The notes under the pieces were generated by a model, which ran no database searches, had not been told where the DNA came from, and saw only the letters and a program-made list of their open reading frames with translations. A program made the position numbers and the translations under genes. From Inonotus obliquus (taxonomy: Eukaryota; Basidiomycota; Agaricomycetes; Hymenochaetales; Hymenochaetaceae), in NCBI GenBank assembly GCA_032164295.1, contig JAJHTX010000001.1, positions 1,054,001-1,118,000 on the forward strand: DNA of 64,000 bases. The letters run 5' to 3'. Positions 35,336 to 47,250 of this stretch are shown here, in pieces (the first letter of the stretch is position 1; every line of letters starts with the position of its first letter).

Positions 35336-38300
35336 TCACTGCGGAAGGCATTGAGAATACCCTAGAAAGACGGAGATTGTAAGCATCAAGGTTTCGGTAA
35401 CGCTGAAATCAGCCTTACAATCATTTCCAAAGGTGCAAGTGGATCCTGTGGCACAGACAGTGGGCCCGGCCCATCCGATACCTGAATTGTCAAACATAAG
35501 TCGAAAAGCACAATGAAAAGGAATATGTTTACTCACCTCCACATTTCCCATACGCACTTGCTGTCGTACTTTCAGATGGGTCAATACTCGTTGTTGATAC
35601 CGTCGAAGACGATACAGCAGACGTGGAAACGCGAGAGGTCGCAGTTATTTGGCTAGACACGGACGTGGACGTTGTGGAGGATGGTGGAGATGCTGGAGAG
35701 GCGGTTGAAGGGGGAGTTGAGCCTAACAAATAGTGAGCAAATGGCGACAAGGAAGTATCAGTACCGTACCTGAGGCATCGCCGTAGAAGATACCACGACC
35801 GTTAGTTCCGACATAGACGCTAGGGAAATCGTCAGGTATTGGAAGAAAGAGAAAGAGGAATAATAACCGAGACTAACCGTCCATATATGCGCGGGTCACC
35901 GCTGATTACATTGGCACTAACTGTACCAAAGCCCAGAGAAGCATCATTGATCTGCACCCAATTCATACCTAACTCCTGGTTATTCCTCGACTCGCACAAT
36001 CAAGAAAGTATGTTGCCTCACCCTGATCGTCCGAGCGGAAGTATCCGGACTGAGAACCGAAACTGGCGATAGCGAAGATTGCTGGGTATCCACCAGTTGT
36101 GGCGGGGGCACCCAGTGAAATACACCATGCCTGGGTGATCGGCGGAATTTGAGTCCAACTCGAACCGAAGTCGACAGACCGGAAGAGGCCCTTGTCAGTT
36201 GATACCCAAACGTCTCCGCTGACACTGGGGTTAATTATGACTCTCGCGGGGGATGAGGATGAGCCAAGCTTCGAGGCTGAAGAGAATGTTCTTCCTCCGT
36301 CTCTAGATATATAGAAGTCGCTGCTAGATGCACCATAAAAAATGGAATTGTTCTTCTTATCAGAAGCAATTTGTGCGTCATCCGGTAGTGTCGGGACAGC
36401 GACGAATGTCGAGGTATATTGGGAGACTTGAACACCGTGTCCGTCCGTCCTCCAGAGTACAGTGTCGCCATCCGCAGAAAAAGCGACCTGCTCCGGTTAG
36501 AACTCTTTCCTCTGCCTGGAAAGAAGGCAACAAGCTCACCTTCCCGCCGTTGACACCGTCAGCTGCGCCGTAGTCTTGTGCCCTACAAAAATGAGTGAAT
36601 TGACTCCCCTTTGCAATAGAAATATACTTACCATGTTGCACCAGAGTCCGTTGAAATGGCTACCTGTTTTCCAGATGAACTATCATCGTTTCCGATACGA
36701 ACGATGTGCGATGGCGCATTCCCAGCATAATCTAGATCAACAGCTCCAGACCATGTTGGGTTTGAGTACGCGCTTGCTGGAGGCTTGGTCAAATCCGTGT
36801 GAACGAAACCTAATCAGTTCTAGTTAGCATACACAAGAAGCAAAGAAACAACCACTGCCGACAAAGGAAACTCCACACCTTCAAGATCGTACATAGCGCT
36901 CAGAAGATGTGGTCCTGTTGGTGGAGAAAGGAGGGCCTGAATTGCTGTTTCCTCAATGCCACCTGCGAGAGACTTGATAGTGATATTGCGGGTAGTGTCC
37001 CAATCAAGTAGATCACGTCCACCGTAAATTGTACTACCGGTGCCATAAAGCTACATCATGTGAAAATAGATAGAACGGAAGTGGTAAGTAAGAATGGGCG
37101 GAGCGCAGAGCTGCAATCGACGAAAGACGCACCCAATGGTTGGAATCAAAGGGATCAATAGACAGTGACTCCATCATCCATCCAATTTGAATATTTCCAA
37201 GAGTTGTATCCACATAGTCTGGACCCAACCATGGTGCAAGGGAGTTGTCATACGAGTAGTACTTGTTGAGATTCGGGTACGCAGTCCATTCCCAAAGAGG
37301 TGACCACGTTGCGCCACTGTCAGTGCTGCGGAATATTTGACCATCAGGCCACCAAGAGTTCAACGCAGCTACCATGATCGTGCCTACAAAGTCGATAGAG
37401 TGAGGGATGAATCTTGATATTGAGTAGGTCAGCTCACCTGGAGACTGGTTATCGACGGCAAGACCCCCGAAACCGAAATACAGATCCCCTCCTTCATGCG
37501 CTGTTGTCAGACGCTACAGGCCAGAGCCAAAGCCAAGAGACGGACCTGATACCGGAGTGATGTCTGACCAGAATCCTGATGTTATATTGTATTTGTAGAC
37601 AGAGCCTAATGTCAAGGTGGAATGAGACTCGTAATTAGATCATGGAAAAGATCAAATTCTACTTACCGAGCGTACCGTCATAAGGTCCTCCGCCGTCAGA
37701 ATAAGAGACATACAGGGTATTCTCGGCGGAAGAAAGCACTCCCTTATGAGGTATGAAAGTGCTATTCTGACCGAGAACAGGATTCCCTCAAGAGATATAT
37801 AATTTAGCGAATATGCGGAAACAGGAAGTTCGAAATAGCCTACAAGTCCGACCGGCATCCTCAGTAACGTACATATTAGTAGATCCTAGGTTTGCAACGC
37901 CGACAAAAATCCTTGGGGTGGCAGAACCACTTGATCCTGAGTTCGAGTCGAATGTGACGAAAGAGATACCGAGAAAATCGTTGTTGTAACCAGACGTATC
38001 GGTTGGGTCGGGAATGTAGCTACCTATCGACATACAGGAACATTAAGCGCGAGTAAGTACTATGTCAATCAATACCTACCGCTATCCGTAAAGCTTTGCA
38101 CCTTCGACCATGTTTTACCGAAGTCACTGGACTTCCAGAGACCGTTTCCTGACCGGGCACCAAAGAACAAGATTGAGTTATCATGTGGATCGACAGCGAG
38201 ACGCTAGAATCCCCGTCAACAATCAGCGCATCATTGCACGAGGTTCTCAAACTTACTTCTCCCATTCCTCTTCCAGGCATGTTTCCACCAACCTATTCAG

Positions 38301-38833
38301 AAGTGTCAGACTCGGGCCCGCTGGGATTCAATGAATTCTCACTTTGAAGGGCAATTGGACCGCGCTCCAGGTGTCACCCCGGTCCGTGGAAATGAGGATA
38401 TGCCCGTTGTTTGGGTCCCAGCTATTTGTGTACATTCCAGTGGCCTTAAATATAAAACGCACTGATCATCAACGACTCAACGCGAAATGTTCAGGGTTTG
38501 ACGCACCAGATAGAGTCGATCAGGATCCACAGGATCAGTCGCCAACGCGTCGACTCCCCACATTCCCCAGCGAGGATCATCAACAAAATCAAGCAGTGGT
38601 GTCCAAGTATCGTCCGCGCCGAGCCTGTACGCACCGCCAATATCCGTTCGTGCATATGCAAGTCCTTTCTCGGAAGGGTTGAAAACAATTCCTGGTATAA
38701 AGCCACCGCCACCTCCTATCTTGACGTTTGCCCACTTATAGGTCTGTTGAGCGATAAGAGCTGAAGAAAGTAGAGGCAATGCAGCCAGAGAGACCAGCAG
38801 ACCCAGAGTACGCAGGATTTTGGTCATTCCCAT
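35336..38833 (-). CDS. Secreted GH74 xyloglucanase with C-terminal CBM1
   Basis: Extracellular endo-xyloglucanase that cuts plant cell-wall xyloglucan. The signal peptide is TKILRTLGLLVSLAALPLLS from ATG 38833 or 38827. The first propeller contains WANVKIGGGGGFIPGIVF and ARTDIGGAYRL, holding one catalytic Asp, then WGMWGVDALATDPVDPDRLY. Repeated sialidase-like blades follow through many short exons, e.g. WSPLWEWTAYPNLNKYYSY and SIDPFDSNHW. A Ser/Thr-rich linker (about 35720-35560) leads to a cellulose-binding CBM1: YGKCGG, IGWAGPTVCATGSTCTFGND, and after the last intron WYSQCLPQ with stop at 35336. Removing that last intron is required to restore the final binding Tyr/Gln/Cys cluster. The gene lies between two tRNA-synthetase genes on the same strand, but a shared role is unlikely. 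Confidence 0.92.
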
Positions 38834-39760
38834 CTTGCTCTCCTTGCTAAGTGCTTTAGGTGCTGGTGAACCTAGGCAAAGCCTAGCGCTTTTATACCCG
38901 CCGCAGCGAGAAGCTTAATGCTGATGGTATGAGGCCATGATTTTTTGCAATTTCCGAGAAGGAAACGGCGGTCTTGTGTCCATTACACGCGGGCCGACGC
39001 CTCAGTCTCCTGGGGAAGGGAGGCATTGAAACGGTAGTAGGGAGATGAACATAGCGTCCGGCCTCCTCAACGCCGTTACCGGAAATGACGAGCCTGTTCG
39101 AAAAGCAAGGTCTGGAATAGGATAGAATGAGGAAAAGCCGAAGTTTATAGCCATAGATATGCTGTTTTGCCGAACCATAACCGAAAGTATCCTCTTGTGA
39201 GGATACTGGTCAAACCAACAAGCATCACAGAGTTCGCAATTCAAGATGCATTCCTGTTGAATACCAACCAACGTAAACAATGTAGAACGGGAGAACATAC
39301 TCTAGTACTCGAGAGAAAAGCGCGTCGGAGAATTCCCATGACAACTCTTCTCGATGGTCGGAGACATACCTAACGGTACGTAGACCTAAGATCCGCGATT
39401 TTCGAGCGCGCTGGCAGAATCCTGTATATAATTTCAACCTCCCGTCGCTGGCAGGCACCTGCAGGCACATGGGGGTCTGAGTTGGTGCACAGACGCACGA
39501 CGCACAGAAAACAGACCTGATCTGACATGCCACATTTGGAAGGAAGGTCCCAAATATAGCAAGAACATATCATGAGGTCTTCTTGATGCCAGCACAGTAC
39601 AGTGCTTGTACTAAGTACTTGTCTTGAGTGCAGACCTCATACAGAGTTGCGTAAAGTCTATTCGCTATTCAGTCTACGGCGATACAAGAGGTTTTACAAT
39701 TATCTTCCGATTCTTTTTTTGAGTTCACCAACAGCAATACGTCCACTTCCCAAGCGCATC
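38834..39760. other. Intergenic region between GH74 (promoter) and AspRS (3' end)
   Basis: Contains the GH74 upstream region on the right-hand side of that gene and the 3' UTR of AspRS. The short frames here match nothing recognisable. Direct repeats GGCAGGCACCTGCAGGCAC occur near 39449-39467 as a short GCAGGCAC duplication. Confidence 0.5.
38890..38896 (-). promoter_or_regulatory. TATA box of the GH74 gene
   Basis: TATAAAA on the minus strand, 57 nt upstream of the GH74 ATG, a normal spacing for a short 5' UTR. A perfect inverted repeat (CTAGGC-AAA-GCCTAG, 38872-38886) sits between it and the start codon. Confidence 0.55.
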
Positions 39761-41880
39761 TCAAGGTTCCAAACGCTTCGGGTCTCTTGGGAATAGAGTT
39801 GACCTCCGGATATTGTTCAGCCTCAGGTATAGCATCAGGACACGCTCCAGCCCAATACCTCCTCCACCATGCGGTGGGCATCCAAGACGGAATCCATCCA
39901 AATAACCTTTCATTTCTTCCGGCTTTATACCCTTCTTTAACAGCTGCTCTGTAAGTAACTTCGGATCGTGGACACGCTGAGCTCCAGAAAGTACTTCCTC
40001 GCCGCGCATGAAGAAATCGTACGAGTTTGATAGAGTCTGTGGAAACGTTTCTTAGGCAAGGATATTGAAACAACATTGCAATGAACATACGGGATCATTT
40101 GGATCAGGCATAGTGTAGAACGGGCGCAGTTCCATAGGGAACTTGTCAACGATGAAGTAATCAGTATCGTATTTCCTCTTAACAATTCTGCCTAGGCGCT
40201 TCTCATTCTCCGTACTACGAGTAGCTTGTTGGTGAATAAAGTAAAATATGAGTGTTGACTAAGCGCATACCTAAAGTCGTCAAGGACGGAACGGTCGACT
40301 CCATCCTCGACCAGCAAATCGACGGCTTGTGCAAACTTCAACTTGAGGGTACCCTCAGGTCCTTCTCTCCACGTAAATTCTTCACACGGGAACTGACGTC
40401 CAACAGTCTCGATTTCCTTCTGGCATTTGTCCTTCAGGTTTCTGAAGATCGAGATGAACAACTTGTCGAGCATTTCCATGACTTCATGATAGTGTTCCTC
40501 AATCGTCATCTCGAGATCCAGTCCCATGAACTCGGTAAGATGGCGATGAGTGTTTGAGTTCTCGGCACGGAAGACAGGTCCGATTTCATAGACACGTTCA
40601 AAGTCGGCCGCGATAGCCATTTGTTTCGCGAGCTGAGGAGATTGCGCCAGGAAGGCGCTACCTGCGGTAACATATTAACCAAATTCCAACGATTACAAAG
40701 CTAAATACCTTTGAAGTAGCTGACTTTGAAAACAGACGCCCCGGATTCTGTCGCGGCGGCTTGAAGCTTTGGAGTGTGGATCTCAGTAAAGCCTTGCGAA
40801 TCAAGGAATTCCCGGAAAAAGTTCTGAATAGATGCCTGAAGCTTGAAGATGGCTTGATTTGTAGTCGTCTTGGTAAAATAAGTCAGCATCTGGATGGCAA
40901 GGCACGGATAAAATCTAGCCTACGCGGAGATCCAAAACACGATTGTCAAGCCTCGTATCGAGAAGTACATTATTGAGCTGCCTATCAGCGTTCTCGAGCT
41001 CGCTCTCTGCTCGCGATGCATCTTCTAGAGTGAACGGAAGTCGGGATTCTGGAGCTGCAATGAGGTGAATCTGTACATAATCAATCAGCAAAGGATCTCC
41101 GAGAGAACGTAAGAGTCTACCTGAGTGATCTTTATCTCAACGGTCTTCACAGTCGCGCTCTTGATTTCCTCTTTCGGCTTGTCAACAACGCCCTCTATAA
41201 GTACGATACTCTCATCGGGAAGACTGACGGTCCATTTGACCATCGGACGCGATACCTTGCCTTCCTCTACTGTCAGTAAGGCTTGAACAGTATCGATACG
41301 CTGACGCAGGTTGAGGAAGACCATCTTGTTTCCAGTAGCGCGCGACGTCTGAACCCGTGCGCGAAGGAGAACATTCTGCCCCAGCTTTTCCGGAAGCGAC
41401 GCAATAGTGTCCCTCAGACGATTTGGTCGCTCCTGAGACTGATTCAGTGGGAGCTTTCCATAGTACTGCTTAGCAAAATCCTGAAGACATCTGATAAGCG
41501 CCTAAGGATAAATACATGACTATATGCGCGCTCTCACATTTGCTTCCTCCTCCGCAGCCTTTGCTCTTGCAGCCTCCTCCTCCTTCGCACGACGTTCGGC
41601 GGCTTTTCGAGCTTTCTCTTCCTCCTTTGCACGTTTCTTCAATTCATTCTTTGAGGGACCTTTGCCTTCTTCGCCTGCTTCACCTCCGCCTCCTTTGTTA
41701 TCTGCCGGTTGCTCGAGCTTAGCGGAGCCCTCGTTGGCCCTCTGTGCCACAGGTGTTTCCTGGTTCTGTGAGGGTCTAGGAACAATCGCATGAAATCACC
41801 AAGCACAAGCGTGCTGCGAACACAGAAACGTACGGTTGAGAAGGGTTCTCGCTTGTGGAAGATGTCGTTTGTTCTGTCAT
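39761..41880 (-). CDS. DPS1: Aspartyl-tRNA synthetase, cytosolic
   Basis: Class IIb synthetase charging tRNA-Asp. ATG 41880 begins [17 protein letters not shown] Lys/Glu/Ala-rich helix ([20 protein letters not shown]) follows, the RNA-binding extension of eukaryotic AspRS. The OB-fold anticodon domain includes [20 protein letters not shown] and [12 protein letters not shown]. The catalytic domain has [20 protein letters not shown] (motif 1), [20 protein letters not shown] and [14 protein letters not shown] (motif 2), and the final [20 protein letters not shown] (motif 3), ending [11 protein letters not shown]. About eight introns. Aspartate binding is marked by QSPQLAKQ. It is head-to-head with mitochondrial aspartate aminotransferase, whose reaction product is its substrate. 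Confidence 0.94.
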
Positions 41881-42338
41881 GGATTCAGAGTCTTGGATGA
41901 TACTCTTTACCGTTTCTACGGCCTTATTCATACGGAGTTGGTTGGCCTTATGTATGCTCGCAAAGGAATGGTAGGGACCGGAAAGATATGGGCCGAGTCA
42001 AACCGCGTCAACACCAAGGTAAGATGCATCCCGTGACTGTGTAAATCTACCATATCATCTCTTCCGTTTATTTCAAGCGCTAAATACATTTCTTAGATTC
42101 TCCAAGGTGGCCTCCATACTTGACATATTTCTCCCATTTTCCCTTCAGCTCTATATTGCGTAGGAGAACGTACCAGAGTGCCTGGGATAGGATCATCAAT
42201 CCGTTACGTATCGTTCCGACTTCCAAATTTGCTTCGGCCGGAACGTCCGCAAACACCCTCTCGACCGTACGCGCCCCGCGCCTTTTCCGCTCTCTTTAAC
42301 AACTCAACTCTCACTGTCTGCGCGAAAACGCTTCCGCA

Positions 42339-43888
42339 ATGCTCTCTGTTGCTTCAAGGATTCCGCGTTCGCGTGCAGCGCTTCGTGCATTGTCAACATG
42401 GTCTGCAGTGCCGGCTGGTCCGCCTGATCCAATTCTCGGTTCGTATTTTCCTGCGGCAGCAACTCTCGTCCATGGCGTCTATTGATGTGGCATTTGTTTG
42501 AGTAGGCGTCACTGAAGCTTTCAAAGCGGACAAGGACCCTCGCAAAATCAATTTGGGCGTGGGTGCATATCGTGACGATGCCGGAAAGCCGTATGTTTTG
42601 CCCAGCGTGAAAAAAGTACGTGCGGCAATCGGCTCACAAGCGGCTCAGCCCTGACTGTCGTCTGATCAGGCAGAACAAGTCTTAACATCTTCCGGGCTGG
42701 ACAAGGAATACCTTCCTATCACTGGTCTCCCCGAGTTCACTAAGAACGCGGCGAAACTTGCTTATGGTGCGGAGAGCAAGCCTCTGCTTGCGAATTCAGT
42801 AAGTCTACCTTTGACATTGGAAGAGGTGGCCTGGACAATTGACAATATGATATACAGATTGCTGTTACGCAGTCGATCTCAGGAACGGGAGCTCTTCGTA
42901 TTGGTGGTGCTTTCCTGGCTCGGTTCTACCCGCACGCAAAAGTCATCTACTTGCCGGTACCATCGTGGGGTAACCACACTCCAGTCTTTCGAGATTCCGG
43001 TCTAGAAGTCAGAGGTTACCGATACTTTGACAAGAGGTCAGTTGGCCTGGACTTCGCTGGGCTAAAGGAGGACCTCCAGGTAAGAATACATTTCTAATGG
43101 TACAAGGTTGTCTCCCTAATTCTCAATACTAGAATGCCCCCGAGCAAAGCATCGTGCTCCTTCACGCATGTGCTCACAATCCAACCGGCGTTGATCCAAC
43201 TCCGGAGCAATGGAAGGAGATTTCAGACATCGTCAATGAGAAGAAGTTATTCCCCTTCTTCGATATGGCTTACCAAGGTTTTGCGTCTGGATCGACAACT
43301 CGGGACGCGATTGCCGTTAGGCATTTCGTTTCTGAGGGTCACCAGATTGCTCTCGCACAGTCCTTCGCGAAGAATATGGGTTTGTATGGAGAGCGCGTTG
43401 GTGCTTTCTCATTAATTACGACCGACCCAGATGAGAAGGCTCGCGTTGACAGTCAGCTTAAGATTGTCATCCGTCCGATGTACTCCAACCCCCCTATTCA
43501 TGGCGCCCGCGTTGCAAATACCATTCTGAGCTCACCGGAGCTTTACTCGCAGTGGGAGGGTGAGGTGAAGGGTATGGCTGACAGAATTATCAGCATGCGT
43601 GAGAAGCTGTATGATACCCTGGTTGGTCTGAAAACCCCAGGCGAGTGGGGTCACATTAAATCACAGATCGGCATGTTCAGGTGGGTTAAATGTATGCTGT
43701 TCTACGGCGTCCGACTCAAGTCTTTCCCTAGCTTCACTGGCTTGTCGCAGCCTCAGACCAAAGCGCTTGCGGAAAAAGCTCACATCTACATGACGTCCGA
43801 TGGTCGAATCTCGATGGCAGGCTTGAATGCGAATAACATCGAGTACTTCGCTGAGTCTGTGTCGAGAGCCGTTAAGGGGGAGCTTTGA
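42339..43888 (+). CDS. AAT1: Aspartate aminotransferase, mitochondrial
   Basis: PLP enzyme interconverting aspartate + 2-oxoglutarate and oxaloacetate + glutamate; part of the malate-aspartate shuttle. ATG 42339 opens a mitochondrial leader ([20 protein letters not shown]). The body follows: [95 protein letters not shown] (PLP-binding Asn), [12 protein letters not shown], and [17 protein letters not shown] with the Schiff-base Lys. [14 protein letters not shown] holds the substrate-binding Arg. The final intron is about 43681-43732 and restores [12 protein letters not shown]. About five introns; the C-terminus is complete at 43888. Confidence 0.95.
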
Positions 43889-44230
43889 GCGTGTTGAATC
43901 TTTTATAGACTGGTTGGTATAGATCCATAGATCTAGAATACTAATGCCTAGACCCCAAATAGAGGTACACAACGGGATAGATATTTCATCTGGACTATTC
44001 TAACGAGTTATTGTTTTCATCTGGAGAAATGATCATTTATGTGACTGCTTTTTCTGAACTGGGCAGGATGTGTAAGGCGATCGACGATCAAACCTAAACA
44101 TCAGAGGTCATGTTGAAGGCACCGTGCTCCTTGCTAGGACTCCAGCATCAGCTTTACTCGTAAGCGAAGTTAGCTCTCTGCGGACTAGTCTCATAGTTCT
44201 TGGTACTCTATTGGATTGACTCAACCCTTC
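43889..44230. other. Intergenic gap, 3' UTR of AAT1 and upstream of the Ser-rich gene
   Basis: I see no gene, RNA or repeat here. Confidence 0.5.
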
Positions 44231-45318
44231 ATGGACCACAAGGGATCGGGATTAGACGAACCTCCTGGTATTACTCATATTGCCACCCAGGGCGTTCCGC
44301 CTGCTCCGCGTAAAGAACAATCAGGCTTTGGCTTATCTAGGCTCAGCTCTAACTCTGCCTGTGAATCCATTATGGCAGACGAGAATGCATCTCGTTTATC
44401 TCCAGATGCTTCACTCTCCATACGCAAGACCCGGTCGGCAGCACGAGTACGTTCTTTTGTAATTTCAACTTCAGTGGCTGCGACTTCTCGCTGACCCCAC
44501 CCGTCTAGATTTCTTCTGTAATTGCTAGTAGCAGCTCCAAGGACATCGTTTCTTCCTCCCCTATTCCTTCAACTCCGTTTCGGGGCCATGTCGAATCAAA
44601 CGTAAAGTCAAGTGAAACTCCTCACTTGGATCATGTGCTTTCCTTTCACCAGAAGGTTTCACCGCCCACATTCTCGCACGACATCTTCACATCCTTCGCA
44701 CTTGAGGCTGATACGCTTGGCTCGCGAGATAGCACTTACTCGTACTTTGGTAACTGGCGCTTCTACTCGTCTGGCTCAGGAGACAGTGCCGGTGCTGAGC
44801 TACCTCCTAACTCGTCAGAGGATGCCTCGCTGGGAGATAGCGACTCCTCAGAACAAGGTCATCAAGTTGTTCTTCTATCACAGCCGTTTTCTCTACCATG
44901 TGTAGCAAGATCCGAGCCGTCTCTTTCATTAGAAGGTCCCAAACTATCCACCGAAGAACAGAAAGCAATACCTTATATGATCTCTCGCAAACGTTCCAAG
45001 TCCTTGTCAGCTCTTCCGCTTACATCTGGTGCTTCCTATCGCGGTCGGGCCGCCGTCTGCTCCTCTTTCGCTTCTAGAAGAGATCATTTGCGCGCGTTCA
45101 GCATTACTAGCTCCTCAGAAGCAATGTTGTTTGCCTCAGGCCGCCGCTCACCTGCCACGCTTGAAGCAGAGACGACATTCTCATCTTTTGCTACCTTCGA
45201 ATTTGTCGAAAACCTTGAGAAGTCTTCACGAAATGGAGGGCGGGCTTCAAGACGCCCGAATCTAATTTCCAAACCATTTGGTAGAATTCAGAAGGTAGTC
45301 AATCGGTTCTTTACTTGA
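44231..45318 (+). CDS. Ser-rich protein of unknown function (about 341 aa)
   Basis: Not recognised. ATG 44231 begins MDHKGSGLDEPPG; the frame upstream opens only through a TTG. One intron (44447-44508) joins SIRKTRSAAR to ISSVIASSSSKDIVSS. The protein is Ser/Pro-rich with few hydrophobic blocks, so largely disordered. Features seen are HLDHVLSFHQKVSPPTFSHD, a Tyr/Trp patch RDSTYSYFGNWRFYSSGSG, a basic SISRKRSKS-like stretch (MISRKRSKSLSALPL), and a basic C-terminus SKPFGRIQKVVNRFFT. RKRSKSLS resembles a basophilic kinase or nuclear-import site (inference). A single long open second exon of about 270 codons supports reality. Confidence 0.7.
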
Positions 45319-46636
45319 ACACAAACCTCCTCATTATAGCATCACATGTTCCCCTTGCCCCACGACCTGATGTCACCGTATCACATTAATAGTCTAATTC
45401 TACATCTTCTAAATCATCACTCGGAAATGACATTGCGACGTGCAGGGAGTCGGGACAAAACCGGTCTGTAGCATGCCAAACTTTCTTGGCATTGATTCCT
45501 ACCCAGTATCACGGTGTTATTATCAGCGTGGCATCTTGGAAGTCAAAAGTATTCAGTAGTGGTTTGAATTATAGGATTACAATGCAATGATTCAATGGCC
45601 ACAGCCAACTCCCGTCGGCAAGATGCGGTCCACACGTCATAGTGGGTGGCAGAAACACGCCAAATCCGTGTCATAGTTAAAGGAAAAACCATCCATAGAA
45701 TCACCCTGAGCGAAGATTTAAATACAGTATGCAATGAGCAATGAAGCTATATAAGTTCCTTTGTCCCGCACACATAATGTTTGCATATATTTACATATAA
45801 GAGTCCGAATTTAGTAAGCCTGCCATAACTGGCAGGTTTGTTTGACATTGTTTGGCTTTGTTTTCTGTTTCCCGCTGTTCCCCGACGAACTTCGCGGTCC
45901 ATATAGCATAACTATAATAAGCCCATAATTTCCGTTCTAAACTCGTGCGGACAAGGTAGATAAAACACGAGAAGAGGTACCGGAAGTAGACGGTATCGCC
46001 ATGATGACTCAGTCAAACAAACTCGATACTAAGTAGCTCTGTTTTCAGTATGCAGACTAGGTCGAATCAAAGGCAGAGGACAAGACGGTCTGCATGAGTT
46101 GGTGTTCATTCAGCGCTTAATCGCGAATCCACTGTAGTGAGTCCACTGTAAGAAGCGCGATAGATCGGGCATTTCGGATAGCGGGTCAGATCCAAGAGAT
46201 CTCGCTGGGAGATACATTCCTATTGTCTAAAGTAAGATGGTACATCATCCAACATCCCTTCCTAAAGAAAAATGGAATGCTTGTCGAAATAGGATGATGC
46301 CCTTAGAGGTTTAGGAGGTCAAAAGATCCCATAGGAAAATAAGTGCAGATCTATCCAGATGTGCAATTTTGGCCCAACCTCTACCCTGGTGTATGGTTCA
46401 CAGATCCCGTTATCGATGGCTCCGTTAGCATTAGAGTCGACTCGGGGTCCACACTGGTACACAAGAGGCATTTTGGTGGCTCTGTAGGGCAAGTAAGCCA
46501 GGGGTACATGCACATGGAATGATTACTATCATTCGCCAAGGCAGATCAGTTGTCTTTCTGGGTGTGAATCATAAATGGTTAGGTCAACATCATGCTCCTG
46601 AAATCGTGGTGAAAAAATCACATTGACATTGCCTAC
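45319..46636. other. Intergenic region without a supported gene
   Basis: AT-rich stretches (around 45720-45800) and only short frames. A 64-codon minus frame at 46319-46513 is not recognisable. No tRNA or repeat array is seen. Confidence 0.5.
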
Positions 46637-47065
46637 CTATACCCTCCTATACCTCGTCTTCCTTGAACTTTCCGAATAAATCATCCTACAATTCGTCCAT
46701 TGTATTTCCGAATCAACCTGGAAGTTTTTGAAGCTAACCTTAGTCCCGCCGAGATGCCATTCAGGATAAACGCACGCACCGAAATCTCTCATGTCATGAT
46801 AAACATTCCAACGTCGCGGGAGCCTTCCAGAGCCTTCCAGAAGAGCGTAGACAAATGTTTTTTCCGGCAGTTTTAACCGTTTAGGCACAGAAAGAATATA
46901 GACTTTAACTTCCTTGAGTCTGATTGTGCTGCTCACCCCTTGAGCCACGTTCCTATGCAACTCTAATTTCCTCTTTAGCTTCGTCGTTGATCCCCCTAAT
47001 TGTTGTTCGTAGACCATCAATCCAAAAGAACGAGGCTTGTCTGAATACTCAGTATTTCTCATCAC
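46637..47065 (-). CDS. Uncertain ORF, 142 codons
   Basis: Open frame beginning MMRNTEYSDKPRSFGLMVYE, with WNVYHDMRDFGACVYPEWHL near the middle and a charged C-terminus. I recognise no family. The even mix of residues and its isolation between genes make it possible that this is one exon of a small gene, but no second exon can be defended, so it may be chance. Confidence 0.28.
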   Translation of the reverse strand: MMRNTEYSDKPRSFGLMVYEQQLGGSTTKLKRKLELHRNVAQGVSSTIRLKEVKVYILSVPKRLKLPEKTFVYALLEGSGRLPRRWNVYHDMRDFGACVYPEWHLGGTKVSFKNFQVDSEIQWTNCRMIYSESSRKTRYRRV

Positions 47066-47250
47066 ATTCCGAAAATTCGGTTCAACTTTCGGAACAAGCC
47101 ACTTTTGTGGTGAGGTAACACCTCACTTCTCGGGCAGATCCATTGTAGCTGTCACCAAGGGCTAGAAACCAGATAATTATTCCCAATGATTCATTCGACT
47201 TAAAAGGCGATGTCAATCGTTTGCGGGAACGACAAAGCGGCTATTCAACC

